Assembly: GCF_900220985.1 (NCBI RefSeq)
Contig: NZ_OCPC01000005.1
Location: forward strand, 186,001 to 250,000
Source: Parahoeflea halophila
Lineage (GTDB): Bacteria > Pseudomonadota > Alphaproteobacteria > Rhizobiales > Rhizobiaceae
Length of the DNA stretch: 64,000 nucleotides
Direction: 5' to 3'
Positions 37,123-45,945 of the stretch are shown here, in pieces. The position numbers and the translations under genes were made by a program. How positions within the stretch are numbered: the stretch's first letter is position 1; the number at the start of each line of letters is the position of its first letter. The notes below the pieces were generated by a model that made no database searches, was not told where the DNA came from, and worked only from the letters and a program-made list of their open reading frames with translations.

Positions 37123-38232
37123 TCAACGCTCCCCCGTAACGCGCTTGCGAATGGCGTTGTTGAAGAGAACGGCGATCAGAAGCATGCCACCCAGGAACAC
37201 CTGGAACCAATCCTGATCGAAATTGGTGTAGGTGAGGCCGATGACCACCATGCCGAAAATGATCGAGCCGAAAAAGGCTCCGATCGCCGAACCGTAGCCG
37301 CCGGTCAACAGGCACCCGCCGATTACCGCGGCGATGATCGCCTCGAATTCCTTCTGGAAGCCGCGGCGGGCATCGGTCGAGCCCGCATCAATCACCGTGA
37401 TGATGGCAACAAGAGCGGCGCAGCACGCCGTGACCATGAACAGGGAAACCTTGACCCGCTTGACCGGCACGCCGGAGTTCGAGGCGGCATCGGCGTCGCC
37501 GCCGGCTGCGAAGATCCAGTTGCCGGCGGGCGTCCGCAACAGGATGTAGGTCGCAACCAGCGCAAGCAGAACAAACCAGATGATCTCGACAGGGATGCCT
37601 GTCACCTTGGGAGTCCCGTTCTTGAAGGTCTCGACCAGGTCGTGCTCTGCCAGCCATGCGAAAAGGGCCGGGAAGGCGTCACCGGAGAAGATCGGCGCAA
37701 GCCAGTCGTTTTCGGTCGCGTCGCGCACGCCGCGAAGCTGGGTCGACCCGCCCGAGGCCCATTTCAGGCCGACCAAGGACAAGCCGCGAAGGATAAACAG
37801 AAACGCCAGCGTGACGATGAACGATGGCAATCCGGAGCGGATCACGATGGTGCCGTTAATCGCGCCGACAAAGGCGGAAAACAGGAATGTCATCGGGATG
37901 GCGATGATCAGCGGCAAGCCCCACACCATGACACAGATCCCGAAGAACAGGCCGGCAAAGGCGACCATCGATCCGATGGAGAGGTCGAATTCGCCGCCGA
38001 TCATCAGCATTGAGGCGCCGATTGCGAGGATGCCAAGCTGGGCTGCCGGGGTCAGGAAGTTGATGATGCCGGAGGTCGTGAACATCGCCGAATCTGCGGT
38101 GATCAGAAAAAAGATCGCAACCAGCACGACGCCAGCGATCGCACCCAGTTCGGGCCTTTTCATCAATCTCGAAAAAAGCGGCTCGGCCTTGATCCGCTCA
38201 TCCGCGGTCGTATGCGGTGTTGTGTCGCTCAT
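37123..38232 (-). CDS. Sugar/inositol ABC transporter permease
   Basis: A 369-residue BPD_transp_2 (RbsC/FrcC-like) permease with about 8-10 helices. Typical segments are [52 protein letters not shown] and [20 protein letters not shown]. The N-terminal 35 residues are cytoplasmic and polar. The pairing with a periplasmic binding protein and iol genes supports myo-inositol as substrate (IatP-like). It sits between the two other transporter genes. Confidence 0.93.
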   Translation of the reverse strand: MSDTTPHTTADERIKAEPLFSRLMKRPELGAIAGVVLVAIFFLITADSAMFTTSGIINFLTPAAQLGILAIGASMLMIGGEFDLSIGSMVAFAGLFFGICVMVWGLPLIIAIPMTFLFSAFVGAINGTIVIRSGLPSFIVTLAFLFILRGLSLVGLKWASGGSTQLRGVRDATENDWLAPIFSGDAFPALFAWLAEHDLVETFKNGTPKVTGIPVEIIWFVLLALVATYILLRTPAGNWIFAAGGDADAASNSGVPVKRVKVSLFMVTACCAALVAIITVIDAGSTDARRGFQKEFEAIIAAVIGGCLLTGGYGSAIGAFFGSIIFGMVVIGLTYTNFDQDWFQVFLGGMLLIAVLFNNAIRKRVTGER

Positions 38233-38300
38233 TGCCCTCTCCCCATGGCTCCTGAGTGGCGCCGTTCTGGCGCCACCCGTTCTCCTAGCCCGGTGTGGGC

Positions 38301-39221
38301 TTAGCGGATGCCCTGTGCGGACAGGTCGATCACCTGAGCCGCCTTTTCGGCCGTGATCAGGTTCGGTCCCGAGGCAACATCACCACCCGGCATCAGGCCA
38401 TACTTGGCCTGCAGAGCCATGATGGAGACGGCGAGATAGCCTTGCAGGTACTGCTGCTGATCGAGCGCGAAGGCCGCGTCGCCGTCAACAACGGATTGCA
38501 GGAAGCCGGCTGAAAGGTCGAATGTCGCAACATTCACGTCGCGGCCAGAGGCCTTGGCAGCCGCCACTGAAGGTTCACCAGCGGTGGATGCACCCAGTGC
38601 CATCACCGTGTCGACGCTTTCATCGGACGCCAACGCAGCGGCAACCTTGGACTCGATCTCGGCTGGATCATTGGTGGTCGGCAGGATGGTCACGGTTCCG
38701 CCAAAGCCTTCCTCGAAACCGGCGCAACGCTGGTCAAGAGAGATGTTGCCGACTTCCTGGTTGACGCAGAGCGCGTTCTTGCCGCCCATTTCCGCCAGCG
38801 CCTTGCCTGCTGCGACCCCTGCATCATACTCGTCCTGACCGACATGCATCGCTGCTCCCAGTTCTTTTCCCTGAGCGCCGCCGGCATTGATGGTTACGAC
38901 TGGAATACCAGCAGCGATGGCGCGTTCAACCGACGGCCCGAGCGCATCCGGGTCAGGGAAAGAGATGATCAGCCCATCGGGCTCTTCGTTGACGGCAGCG
39001 TCAATCATCTGCGACATCAGAACCATGTCAAACGTCTCGGGCGAGTTGTACGAGACGTTCGCGCCGGTATCGGCAGCCGCCTGATCAACGCCAGCCTTGA
39101 CGACGGACCAGAACGCATCGTTCGCCTGACCGTGAACAACAACTGAAATATCCTGAGCCATGGCGGGCATCGCGATGGCCATAGCGGCAGCGGCGATAGC
39201 ACCTTTCAAAAATGTCTTCAT
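38301..39221 (-). CDS. Sugar/inositol ABC transporter substrate-binding protein
   Basis: A 306-residue periplasmic binding protein of the RbsB-like Peripla_BP_4 family. The ATG at 39221 follows GGGAGGAAA and opens a signal peptide (MKTFLKGAIAAAAMAIAMPA, cleavage after AMA). The mature part shows VVVHGQANDAFWSVVKAGVD, DGLIISFPDPDALGPSVERA and IPVVTINAGG, the hinge and ligand-facing segments of this family. It probably captures myo-inositol (IbpA/IatA-type system). It lies 104 bases after iolG; a small GCCGG-N5-CCGGC hairpin sits in the gap. Confidence 0.92.
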   Translation of the reverse strand: MKTFLKGAIAAAAMAIAMPAMAQDISVVVHGQANDAFWSVVKAGVDQAAADTGANVSYNSPETFDMVLMSQMIDAAVNEEPDGLIISFPDPDALGPSVERAIAAGIPVVTINAGGAQGKELGAAMHVGQDEYDAGVAAGKALAEMGGKNALCVNQEVGNISLDQRCAGFEEGFGGTVTILPTTNDPAEIESKVAAALASDESVDTVMALGASTAGEPSVAAAKASGRDVNVATFDLSAGFLQSVVDGDAAFALDQQQYLQGYLAVSIMALQAKYGLMPGGDVASGPNLITAEKAAQVIDLSAQGIR

Positions 39222-39325
39222 TCGGGTTTCCTCCCTTGGTTTGTCTCCATGCCGGGTAATCCGGCAGCTCTCCCACGCGACTCCCTCGCGCATCTCACAC
39301 CGGCCGGTCGGGCCGATGCATGACG

Positions 39326-40348
39326 TCAGACCGCCTCCCGGCGCTCCGATTCCTCCAGAACATCCACCATTTTCACCGGCTGGCCGGAATGCGCTGACCG
39401 TGTCGCGGCCTCTGCCATCGCCAGCGCAGCAACTCCGTCATACAGGTTGACCGGCATCTTCGACTTGCCCTGAACGGCCTCCACGAATGCTGTCCATTCG
39501 GCTTTGTAGGCAGGCATGTAACGTTCAAGGAAAAAGTAGGTCGGCTTGGCGCTGCAGACGCCTTCAGCAGTGGACTTGACCACCGTGTTCTCAAGCATGT
39601 TCTGCGCTTGAAGCAGCCCGCCGGAGCCAAGCACCTCGACCCGCTGGTCATAGCCGTATACCGCCCGGCGCGAATTCTTGATTACGGCAATACGGCCGTC
39701 CGCATAGCTCAGCGTGACAACGGCGGTATCGAAGTCGCCCGCAGCACCAATCGCAGGATCAACCACGGACGAGCCTGTGGCAGACACGGAAACGGGCGCC
39801 TGTCCCATAATGAAGTTCGCCATGTCGAAGTCGTGGATCATCATGTCGCGGAAAAGCCCGCCGGACACCTTGATGTACTCAACCGGCGGCGGCGCCGGGT
39901 CAAACGACGTGATCGACAGCAATTCGGTCTTGCCGATTTCGCCCGCATCGATGGCCGTCTTGAGCGCGCCGAAGCTCGGGTCGAATCGGCGATTGAACCC
40001 GATCATGATGCTTGCAGCTTTCTCGCCAACATTTGCGAGACACGCATGCGCGCGCTCGAGACTGAGATCAACCGGCTTCTCGCACAGCACCGCCTTGCCG
40101 GATCGAGCAGCTGCCTCGATCAGGTCTGAATGCGTGTCAGTGGGTGTGGCGATAAGGACAGCGTCTATGGAGCTGTCGGCGATGATTTCGTCCGAAGAAC
40201 GAACCTGGCAGCCATAGCCTTCCGCCAGCGCCTGCGCATTCTTCTCGAAAGCGTCGGACACGGCGACAAGGGCGCTCTCCGGGTGCGAGGAGATCGCTTG
40301 CGCATGAACTTTTCCAATGCGCCCTGCACCAAGCAATCCAACCCGCAT
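39326..40348 (-). CDS. iolG: Myo-inositol 2-dehydrogenase
   Basis: Gfo/Idh/MocA-family NAD-dependent oxidoreductase that oxidises myo-inositol to scyllo-inosose, the first catabolic step. It has 340 residues from the ATG at 40348, after GGGAGA. Motifs include VGLLGAGRIGKVHAQAI (Rossmann), AVLCEKPVDLSLE with the catalytic Lys-Pro, IMIGFNRRFDPSFGALK and GGLFRDMMIHDFDMANFIMG with active-site Asp/His. Upstream it is divergent from a LacI regulator, with a large inverted repeat between them. Confidence 0.94.
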   Translation of the reverse strand: MRVGLLGAGRIGKVHAQAISSHPESALVAVSDAFEKNAQALAEGYGCQVRSSDEIIADSSIDAVLIATPTDTHSDLIEAAARSGKAVLCEKPVDLSLERAHACLANVGEKAASIMIGFNRRFDPSFGALKTAIDAGEIGKTELLSITSFDPAPPPVEYIKVSGGLFRDMMIHDFDMANFIMGQAPVSVSATGSSVVDPAIGAAGDFDTAVVTLSYADGRIAVIKNSRRAVYGYDQRVEVLGSGGLLQAQNMLENTVVKSTAEGVCSAKPTYFFLERYMPAYKAEWTAFVEAVQGKSKMPVNLYDGVAALAMAEAATRSAHSGQPVKMVDVLEESERREAV

Positions 40349-40386
40349 TCCGAAGTCTCCCTGTTCCCGTGGCGAAGACAATGACG

Positions 40387-40433
40387 ATTCTTGCCCCCGC
40401 GTGCAAGAAGATTTTGCACGCGGGGGCAAGAAT
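40387..40433. promoter_or_regulatory. Perfect 20-bp-arm inverted repeat between iolG and LacI gene
   Basis: Arm ATTCTTGCCCCCGCGTGCAA (40387-40406), spacer GAAGATT, then the exact reverse complement (40414-40433). Each arm contains an imperfect 18-bp palindrome of LacI-operator shape (CTTGC-N8-GCAAG at 40390-40407; TTTGC-N8-GCAAG at 40413-40430), their centres 23 bp apart. It lies 39 bases from iolG and 75 bases from the regulator start, where it would cover both promoters. It is most likely a double operator for the LacI protein. Confidence 0.75.
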
Positions 40434-40508
40434 GAATTATGTGCGTGACGATACGGTCTCGGATTGCTAGTGACTCCAGGATCATCGTGCAAAACGACAG
40501 GTGGAGAA

Positions 40509-41516
40509 ATGAAAGACCAGCACGGAACAATCACGGCAGATGATGTCGCCGCGCTGGCCGGCGTCTCCCGTTGGACGGTGAACCGTGCCTTCAGGAAGGA
40601 CGCCTCGATCTCCGCCAAGTCGCGCGAAAAGGTCATGAAAGCCGCGGAAGAGCTCTCTTATGTTCCCGATCTCCTGGCGACAAGCCTCGCCACCGATCGC
40701 ACCAATCTGGTGGCTCTTCTCGTCGACGATTTCGCCAACCCGCACAAGCTGGTCATGATGGAACGCCTGACGCGCATATTGCGCAAAGGCGGCTACGACA
40801 CCCTGCTGGTGAATACCAGCAATGAAGAGGACACCTCGGCAGCACTCCTCAATGCCAGCCAGAGGCGCGTCGATGCAGCTGTTCTGATCGGCATCAGTTT
40901 CAATGACCAGAGTCTTGAAACCGCTCTGGGGGCCAAGAGGGTGAAGAAGCTCATCGTGTTCGCCCGGATGTCGGAGAATGACAACACGATCTCGATCTGC
41001 TGCGACGACCGGGCGGCGATGGCCACCCTGACACAGCACGTGTTTTCAGCCGGTTATCGCAATCCATTGTTCATTGCAGGGCCGCAAACCCAATCCGCGC
41101 ATCTTCAACGCAAGGAAACCTTCCTTTCGCTATGGCGGCACACTGCAGGCAGACGCCCGGAATTCGCGACCGTGGAGCGGTATGACCCGAAGATGGCCTA
41201 TGACCTCGTGACCGAGCGCTTCCGCGACGTGCCAAAGTCTAAACTGCCGGATGTGCTGGTCTGCGAAAACGATGCACTGGCCATGGGAGCGATCGACGCG
41301 ATCCGGTATGAGCATGGCTTGCGGGTGCCGGAAGACATTGCGGTCACCGGTTTCGACGACGTACCACAAGCCTCAAGCCCGCATTACAAACTGACCAGCT
41401 ATCGCCAGCCTCTGACGGACATGGCAAATGCGCTGGTGGATATCCTTGAAGGCAAGATACGCAGCAAGAAACTGAACGCGTTTGTGGGGAACCTGGTCAT
41501 CCGCGCGAGTGCCTAG
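40509..41516 (+). CDS. LacI-family regulator of the inositol locus
   Basis: A 335-residue LacI/GalR repressor. The ATG at 40509 follows GGTGGAG. The helix-turn-helix and hinge read ADDVAALAGVSRWTVNRAFR and VMKAAEELSYVPDLLATSL. The effector domain is Peripla_BP_3-like (NLVALLVDDFANPHKLVMME, LVCENDALAMGAIDAIRYEH, EDIAVTGFDDVPQAS). It is divergent from iolG and flanks the inverted repeat at 40387. Regulation of iol genes in response to inositol or an intermediate is inferred from context. Sinorhizobium instead uses an RpiR-type IolR. Confidence 0.9.
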   Translation: MKDQHGTITADDVAALAGVSRWTVNRAFRKDASISAKSREKVMKAAEELSYVPDLLATSLATDRTNLVALLVDDFANPHKLVMMERLTRILRKGGYDTLLVNTSNEEDTSAALLNASQRRVDAAVLIGISFNDQSLETALGAKRVKKLIVFARMSENDNTISICCDDRAAMATLTQHVFSAGYRNPLFIAGPQTQSAHLQRKETFLSLWRHTAGRRPEFATVERYDPKMAYDLVTERFRDVPKSKLPDVLVCENDALAMGAIDAIRYEHGLRVPEDIAVTGFDDVPQASSPHYKLTSYRQPLTDMANALVDILEGKIRSKKLNAFVGNLVIRASA

Positions 41517-41634
41517 CCGCGATATGTTGCACCCAACCTGAAGCCACCAAGTGTCAGTGAAGGCGCGGCGGTTCCACTTGAACACACCGCGGTCTCCGGT
41601 TCAGCTCGTAGAAGAGCGGCCGTTCTCCGCTCCG

Positions 41635-42618
41635 CTATTGCCGGTCCATGACGTTGACCGTCTGGCAGATGTCACCGAACAGGTTGTCACCGGCTTCGGT
41701 CTCGGTTCGCATAAGGACGCGGTCTCCGTGCTGCATGAATGCGGTTCTTGCCTCGCCGTGCTTGATGGTCTCGATGGCACGACGTTCGGCGATACAGCTT
41801 GATCCGGCGCTTTCGTAGTTGCTGTTCGAGACCGTCCCCGAACCAAGGATGGTTCCGGCGGGAAGGTTGCGCGAATAGGCGGCATGGGCGATCAGCTCAT
41901 CAAATCCGAACTTCATCTCATCACCGTTGGTCCGGCCGAATTCCTCATCGTTGAGGCGCACTTGCAGCGGCAGACAGACGCGTGTGTTCTTCCATGCAGC
42001 GCCGAGTTCGTCAGGCGTCACCGCGAGCGGCGCGATGCCGCAGGCGGGCTTGCACTGCAGCCAGCCAAAGCCAGTCGCCATCTCGATAGGGCCGAGAGCG
42101 CGCAGGCTCCAGTCATTGATCAGCACAACGAGACGAATGTATCTGGCGGCATCCTCCGCCTTGGTACCCATCGGGACGGCATCGAGGATGACACCATATT
42201 CACCCTCGAAGTCGATGCCGTCGCTGGCCGACGGAAACATTGCTGTAGCACCTGGCGCCAGAAAACGGTCCGACAGGCCCTGATACATCAAGGGGCGATC
42301 GTTGAGGCCAACCTCCGGCTGCCCCCAGGCCTTCTGCAACAACAGCGCGTGGGTTTCGAATGCCGAACCATCGAGCCATTGCCATGCACGCGGCAGGGGA
42401 GCGAGAACATTGTCGGAAGACAGAGCTTGTGCACCGGCCGCTTCGCCCGCGTTCAGCATTTCATATTGTTCTTGCCAGACCGAAGCGTTGTCCGCCCAGG
42501 TTTCGAGCGCCTGTTGCAGGGTCACGGCGTTTTGTGCAGGCACCGCGAGTTCTCCGTCGCGCGAAGCGATATGAAGGCGTCCGTCCGGTGTGCCATTGGC
42601 AAGTGTGACGAATTTCAT
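41635..42618 (-). CDS. Fumarylacetoacetate hydrolase-family protein
   Basis: A 327-residue FAH-fold protein from the ATG at 42618, with AAGGA upstream. The N-terminal domain reads MKFVTLANGTPDGRLHIASR; the catalytic domain has GIDFEGEYGVILDAVPMGTK, LINDWSLRALGPIEMATGFG, QCKPACGIAPLAVTPDELG and ILGSGTVSNSNYESAGSSCI, giving the metal-binding Glu/Asp set. Family members hydrolyse or decarboxylate acylpyruvate-type compounds. Clustered with OsmC, cyclase and TRAP genes, it probably cleaves a ring-derived or diketo intermediate, but the substrate is unknown. Confidence 0.88.
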   Translation of the reverse strand: MKFVTLANGTPDGRLHIASRDGELAVPAQNAVTLQQALETWADNASVWQEQYEMLNAGEAAGAQALSSDNVLAPLPRAWQWLDGSAFETHALLLQKAWGQPEVGLNDRPLMYQGLSDRFLAPGATAMFPSASDGIDFEGEYGVILDAVPMGTKAEDAARYIRLVVLINDWSLRALGPIEMATGFGWLQCKPACGIAPLAVTPDELGAAWKNTRVCLPLQVRLNDEEFGRTNGDEMKFGFDELIAHAAYSRNLPAGTILGSGTVSNSNYESAGSSCIAERRAIETIKHGEARTAFMQHGDRVLMRTETEAGDNLFGDICQTVNVMDRQ

Positions 42619-42703
42619 TGCTTTGGTCCTTCTCTGATCCGTGGTCCTGTCTTGCTCAGAACCAGGAGCTCGATGTTGATCTGTCGTGATGTGCCGAGGA
42701 ATG

Positions 42704-43276
42704 TCAGACTGCGATCCCGTCGGTTGAGCCGTTGACGAAAACCCTTGTCGTGGTCGGGACGGCATTTGCGATCGTGGCAATCGCCATGCAGGCATCGCGA
42801 CAGACAGCGACGAGCGCCTGGATCTTCTCGTCCGGCTCGTCGCTCTCAATGAGCACGTGGCAACTATAGGCATCACAGCGGCCGACGCCCTGCCCCCCGT
42901 TTTGCGGATCAGGCTGCAAGGTCGCGTATTCGGCACGGATCTCGACCTTGATGCTGGAGATCTGCATCGGCGCCTTATGCAGATAGCCCTTGATGTGGGT
43001 CAGAAGGCAGAAGGCGACGCCCATGATCAGGTAGCCAAGCGGCGAAGGCGCCTCGTCGCCGCCGCCCATGCCGGTGCCTTCGTCGCAGCGTACTTCCCAG
43101 CTGCTGTAATCGGGCCGCGGGCTGAGGATCACGCCGCGCTTGCTCTGTCCCTCGCCCGGTTCGGCGATGACGTGATAGGGGAAACAAACCGGATCACCCG
43201 GCTTGATCCTGGCCCGCTCATAGGGCTCGAAAGACTGCAGTTCCGGTGGGTTTTCAGCTCGGGTGACAATTGACAA
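42704..43276 (-). CDS. OsmC-family protein
   Basis: A 190-residue OsmC/Ohr-fold protein. GMGGGDEAPSPLGYLIMGVA, then FCLLTHIKGYLHK, forms the central helix with one conserved Cys, and VAVCRDACMAIATIANAVPT carries the second Cys region. Most characterised members are thiol peroxidases, but the spacing here is of the less-studied clade often found in catabolic clusters. The gene is on the same strand as the FAH and cyclase genes, 85 bases from the former. Its role in the cluster is unknown. Confidence 0.85.
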   Translation of the reverse strand: MSIVTRAENPPELQSFEPYERARIKPGDPVCFPYHVIAEPGEGQSKRGVILSPRPDYSSWEVRCDEGTGMGGGDEAPSPLGYLIMGVAFCLLTHIKGYLHKAPMQISSIKVEIRAEYATLQPDPQNGGQGVGRCDAYSCHVLIESDEPDEKIQALVAVCRDACMAIATIANAVPTTTRVFVNGSTDGIAV

Positions 43277-43329
43277 ACTGGTGGCTCCTCAAACTACGAT
43301 CTGGCTTTGACAGCTGAGACCAGACGAAA

Positions 43330-44100
43330 TCAGTCTCGGAACATAGCCACCGGCCTGCACCAGCCCGCGCTGGCATCCTTGACCTTGACCGGGAAGCAGA
43401 CCACCTCGAAGCCGGTGGCGGGCAGCGTCTCCAGCGCGGCCATCTTTTCCATGTGGCAATAGCCGCGCACCATGCCAGCCCGGTGGCCTTCCCAGATCAG
43501 CGAGGCATCGCCGGTTTCCGCGACTTTCCGGGCGGTATGGATAAAGGGAGCGTCCCAGCTCCAGGCATCGGTTCCTGTCACCCGCACACCGCGTTCGGTG
43601 AGGTAGAGTGTCGCTTCACGTCCCATGCCACAGCCGGTGCCAACATAGGCTGGCGTGCCATAGGCCTCTGCGGCCGCCGTGTTGACCAGCACGATATCGC
43701 CTTCGCGCAAGGTGTGGCCAATACGCGCCAACTCGTCTTCCACATCCTTGGCGGTGGCAACATAGCCATCGCCAAAATGCCGGAAGTCGAGCTTGACGCC
43801 CTGCCCCCAGCACCACTCCAGCGGCACCTCGTCGATGGTGATGGCGCGCTTGCCGCCATCCATCGTCGAATGGAAATGGTAGGGTGCGTCGAGATGGGTG
43901 CCGTTGTGCGTGCTCAGCGCAACCGTTTCCACTGCCCAGCCCTCACCACCGGGCAGCTGGTCGCGGGTCACTCCCGGAAAAAAGCCAAGCACCTGCTCTG
44001 CCGAATCGTCGTGACCCGTATAGGCAATTTTCGGACCAAGGCCCGGCGGATCGGCGTACTCTGTGTTTTCCAGCGGCCGGGATAGATCGACAAGTCTCAT
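43330..44100 (-). CDS. Cyclase-family hydrolase (kynurenine formamidase/isatin hydrolase-like)
   Basis: A 256-residue protein of the cyclase family starting at ATG 44100 (MRLVDLSRPLENTEYADPPG). The metal-binding HxGTHxDxPxH-type motif appears as STHNGTHLDAPYHF at about residue 86. GTDAWSWDAPF and IWEGHRAGMVRGYCHMEKM follow, with ALETLPATGFEVVCFPVKV near the end. Known members hydrolyse N-formylkynurenine, isatin or cyclic amides. Together with FAH and a TRAP importer it suggests hydrolytic opening of a cyclic substrate. Confidence 0.88.
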   Translation of the reverse strand: MRLVDLSRPLENTEYADPPGLGPKIAYTGHDDSAEQVLGFFPGVTRDQLPGGEGWAVETVALSTHNGTHLDAPYHFHSTMDGGKRAITIDEVPLEWCWGQGVKLDFRHFGDGYVATAKDVEDELARIGHTLREGDIVLVNTAAAEAYGTPAYVGTGCGMGREATLYLTERGVRVTGTDAWSWDAPFIHTARKVAETGDASLIWEGHRAGMVRGYCHMEKMAALETLPATGFEVVCFPVKVKDASAGWCRPVAMFRD

Positions 44101-44122
44101 GATTTTCTCCGTTTGGAAGGGG

Positions 44123-45433
44123 TCAACGCCCCAGAAGTCCGGTGGCGATAACCGGAAATGCGATGACAAGACCGAGACAGATCACCATCATCAGGGCGAA
44201 GGGAGCGGCTCCGACAAAGATGTCCTTCAGGCTGATATCCGGGTCATTGAGGGTGGATTTGATCACGTAGACCGAGATGCCGAACGGCGGCGTCAGAAGG
44301 CCGATTTCAACAGCGATGACCGTGATGACACCGAACCAGACCAGATCGACCTGCAGATCGGTCATTACCGGCAACATCAACGGCACTAGGATCAGCATGA
44401 TCGAGCTGCTGTCGAGGATCATGCCGAACAGGACGACGACCACAACATAAAGCAGGATGATGGACAGCATGCCCATGTCTGCGCCTGCAACCATGGAGCC
44501 GAATTCGGCCGGAACACCGGAAAAGGACAACATCCGGGAATACATCTGTGCGGCGATGATCAGGAACGATATGGCGGCCGTGATCAGGCCGGTCTCGACC
44601 AGCACCCGCCACAAAGCTGCCAGCGACAGGCGGCGCTTGGCGACGCCGATGATCAATGCGCCGGCCACACCCACCGCACCAGCCTCGACCGGGGTGAAGA
44701 AGCCCATGTAAAGTCCGCCCAGCACGAGGCCGATCAGCAGAGCGATCGGCAGGCCCTTGGAGGCGGCCTCGGAAATGGGCATCGTGTCGCCGCCGGAGCT
44801 CAATGATCGACCGATGAAACCGGGTGTCAGATAGGCCATCAGAATGGTGCCGACGGCAAACAGCAGCGCCAGAAGCAGCCCCGGAACGACGCCGGCCAGA
44901 AACAGGTCGCCAATCGACTGCTCGGCCAGCAAGCCATAAAGGATCATCAAAAGGCTTGGCGGAATCAGCATGCCCAGAACGGAACTGCCTGCCACCACGC
45001 CCACCGAATAGCGCGGGGAATAACCATGGCGGCGCAATTCCGGCACGGCAAGCTTGGTAAAAACCGCGGCTGACGCGATCGAGATTCCGGTGATCGCGGC
45101 AAAGATGGCATTGGCGGCAATGGTGCCGACCCCGAGCCCCCCCTTGATGCGCTTGAAGGTGGCATTGGCGACATCGAAGGCATCGCGTCCCATACCGCTT
45201 TCGGAGACCAGGAACCCCATCAACACGAAGACCGGGACCACGCCGAAGAAATAGCTGGAGATCGCGTCATTGGCCGCAAGCCCCAGCATCTTGGCTGCCA
45301 GTAGCGGAGTACCCTTGATCGCCCAGACACCAACGAAAGAGCACAGAATCAGGGCGATGGGCACATACAACCCGCCGAGCACAAGCGTGCCCATGGCAAG
45401 CAGGCTCACCATGCCGATGGCAAAGTCAGTCAC
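44123..45433 (-). CDS. TRAP transporter large permease (DctM)
   Basis: A 436-residue DctM subunit, a multi-helix membrane protein that carries the solute using an ion gradient. The start is GTG 45433, overlapping the DctQ stop (GTGA). Motifs are FFGVVPVFVLMGFLVSESGM, GTIAANAIFAAITGISIASA, LGMLIPPSLLMILYGLLAEQ and GLLTPPFGISVYVIKSTLND. It is followed by the cyclase gene 22 bases later, so transporter and enzymes appear to form one transcript. Confidence 0.94.
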   Translation of the reverse strand: MTDFAIGMVSLLAMGTLVLGGLYVPIALILCSFVGVWAIKGTPLLAAKMLGLAANDAISSYFFGVVPVFVLMGFLVSESGMGRDAFDVANATFKRIKGGLGVGTIAANAIFAAITGISIASAAVFTKLAVPELRRHGYSPRYSVGVVAGSSVLGMLIPPSLLMILYGLLAEQSIGDLFLAGVVPGLLLALLFAVGTILMAYLTPGFIGRSLSSGGDTMPISEAASKGLPIALLIGLVLGGLYMGFFTPVEAGAVGVAGALIIGVAKRRLSLAALWRVLVETGLITAAISFLIIAAQMYSRMLSFSGVPAEFGSMVAGADMGMLSIILLYVVVVVLFGMILDSSSIMLILVPLMLPVMTDLQVDLVWFGVITVIAVEIGLLTPPFGISVYVIKSTLNDPDISLKDIFVGAAPFALMMVICLGLVIAFPVIATGLLGR

Positions 45434-45945
45434 TCGGGAGCCCCCTTGCTCAGTCGCAAAGCGATCCGGGCGATAAACTGCAAGGCCAGCAGCACTGCGC
45501 CGATGAGAATCATCAGCTTGGCCGGCCATGTCGGCATGGTGAAATTGCCGACCGCACCGACGAATTCAGAACGTGTGATGGATTTCATCAGGATCGGCCA
45601 GTGGGCATAAATGATTGTTGCGATGACCAGAAAACCGAGGACCTCGAAGGCGGCCTCGAGCAGATTGGCCGACCGGGGCGAGCGCGCCCGCAGCGTCGTA
45701 ATGACCGCATCAGACTGGGTCAGGCGTCCGGCCTTGAGCGCCTGCGGCACCTGCAGAAAGACGATCGCCACGATCGACAGCGACACCATTTCCGGCACGC
45801 CTGGCAGCGGCGTGCCGAACAGGTTGCGCCCCAGCACATCGGTACAGATCATGATGACCAGGCCGACGATCAGCATGGTGCCTGCGATGTTCGCCCCCTG
45901 CGTGGCAAGATTGAGCACACGCAGGGGGTATGGGGTGGCTGGCAT
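45430..45945 (-). CDS. TRAP transporter small permease (DctQ)
   Basis: A 171-residue DctQ subunit with four helices. The VIMICTDVLGRNLFGTPLPG motif in the first helix-loop region is typical, and VPEMVSLSIVAIVFLQVPQA follows. It lies directly after the binding-protein stop and overlaps dctM by four bases. Its role is to assist the DctM permease and binding protein. Confidence 0.92.
   Translation of the reverse strand: MPATPYPLRVLNLATQGANIAGTMLIVGLVIMICTDVLGRNLFGTPLPGVPEMVSLSIVAIVFLQVPQALKAGRLTQSDAVITTLRARSPRSANLLEAAFEVLGFLVIATIIYAHWPILMKSITRSEFVGAVGNFTMPTWPAKLMILIGAVLLALQFIARIALRLSKGAPE

Noticed and set aside
39251-39265. GCCGG-N5-CCGGC hairpin between iolG and the binding-protein gene
   Set aside because: Only 5 bp with no T run; at most an mRNA-processing stem, so not listed as a separate feature.
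40387-40433. Inverted repeat as an intrinsic terminator
   Set aside because: It lies between divergent gene starts and is not followed by a T tract on either strand; an operator is the better reading.
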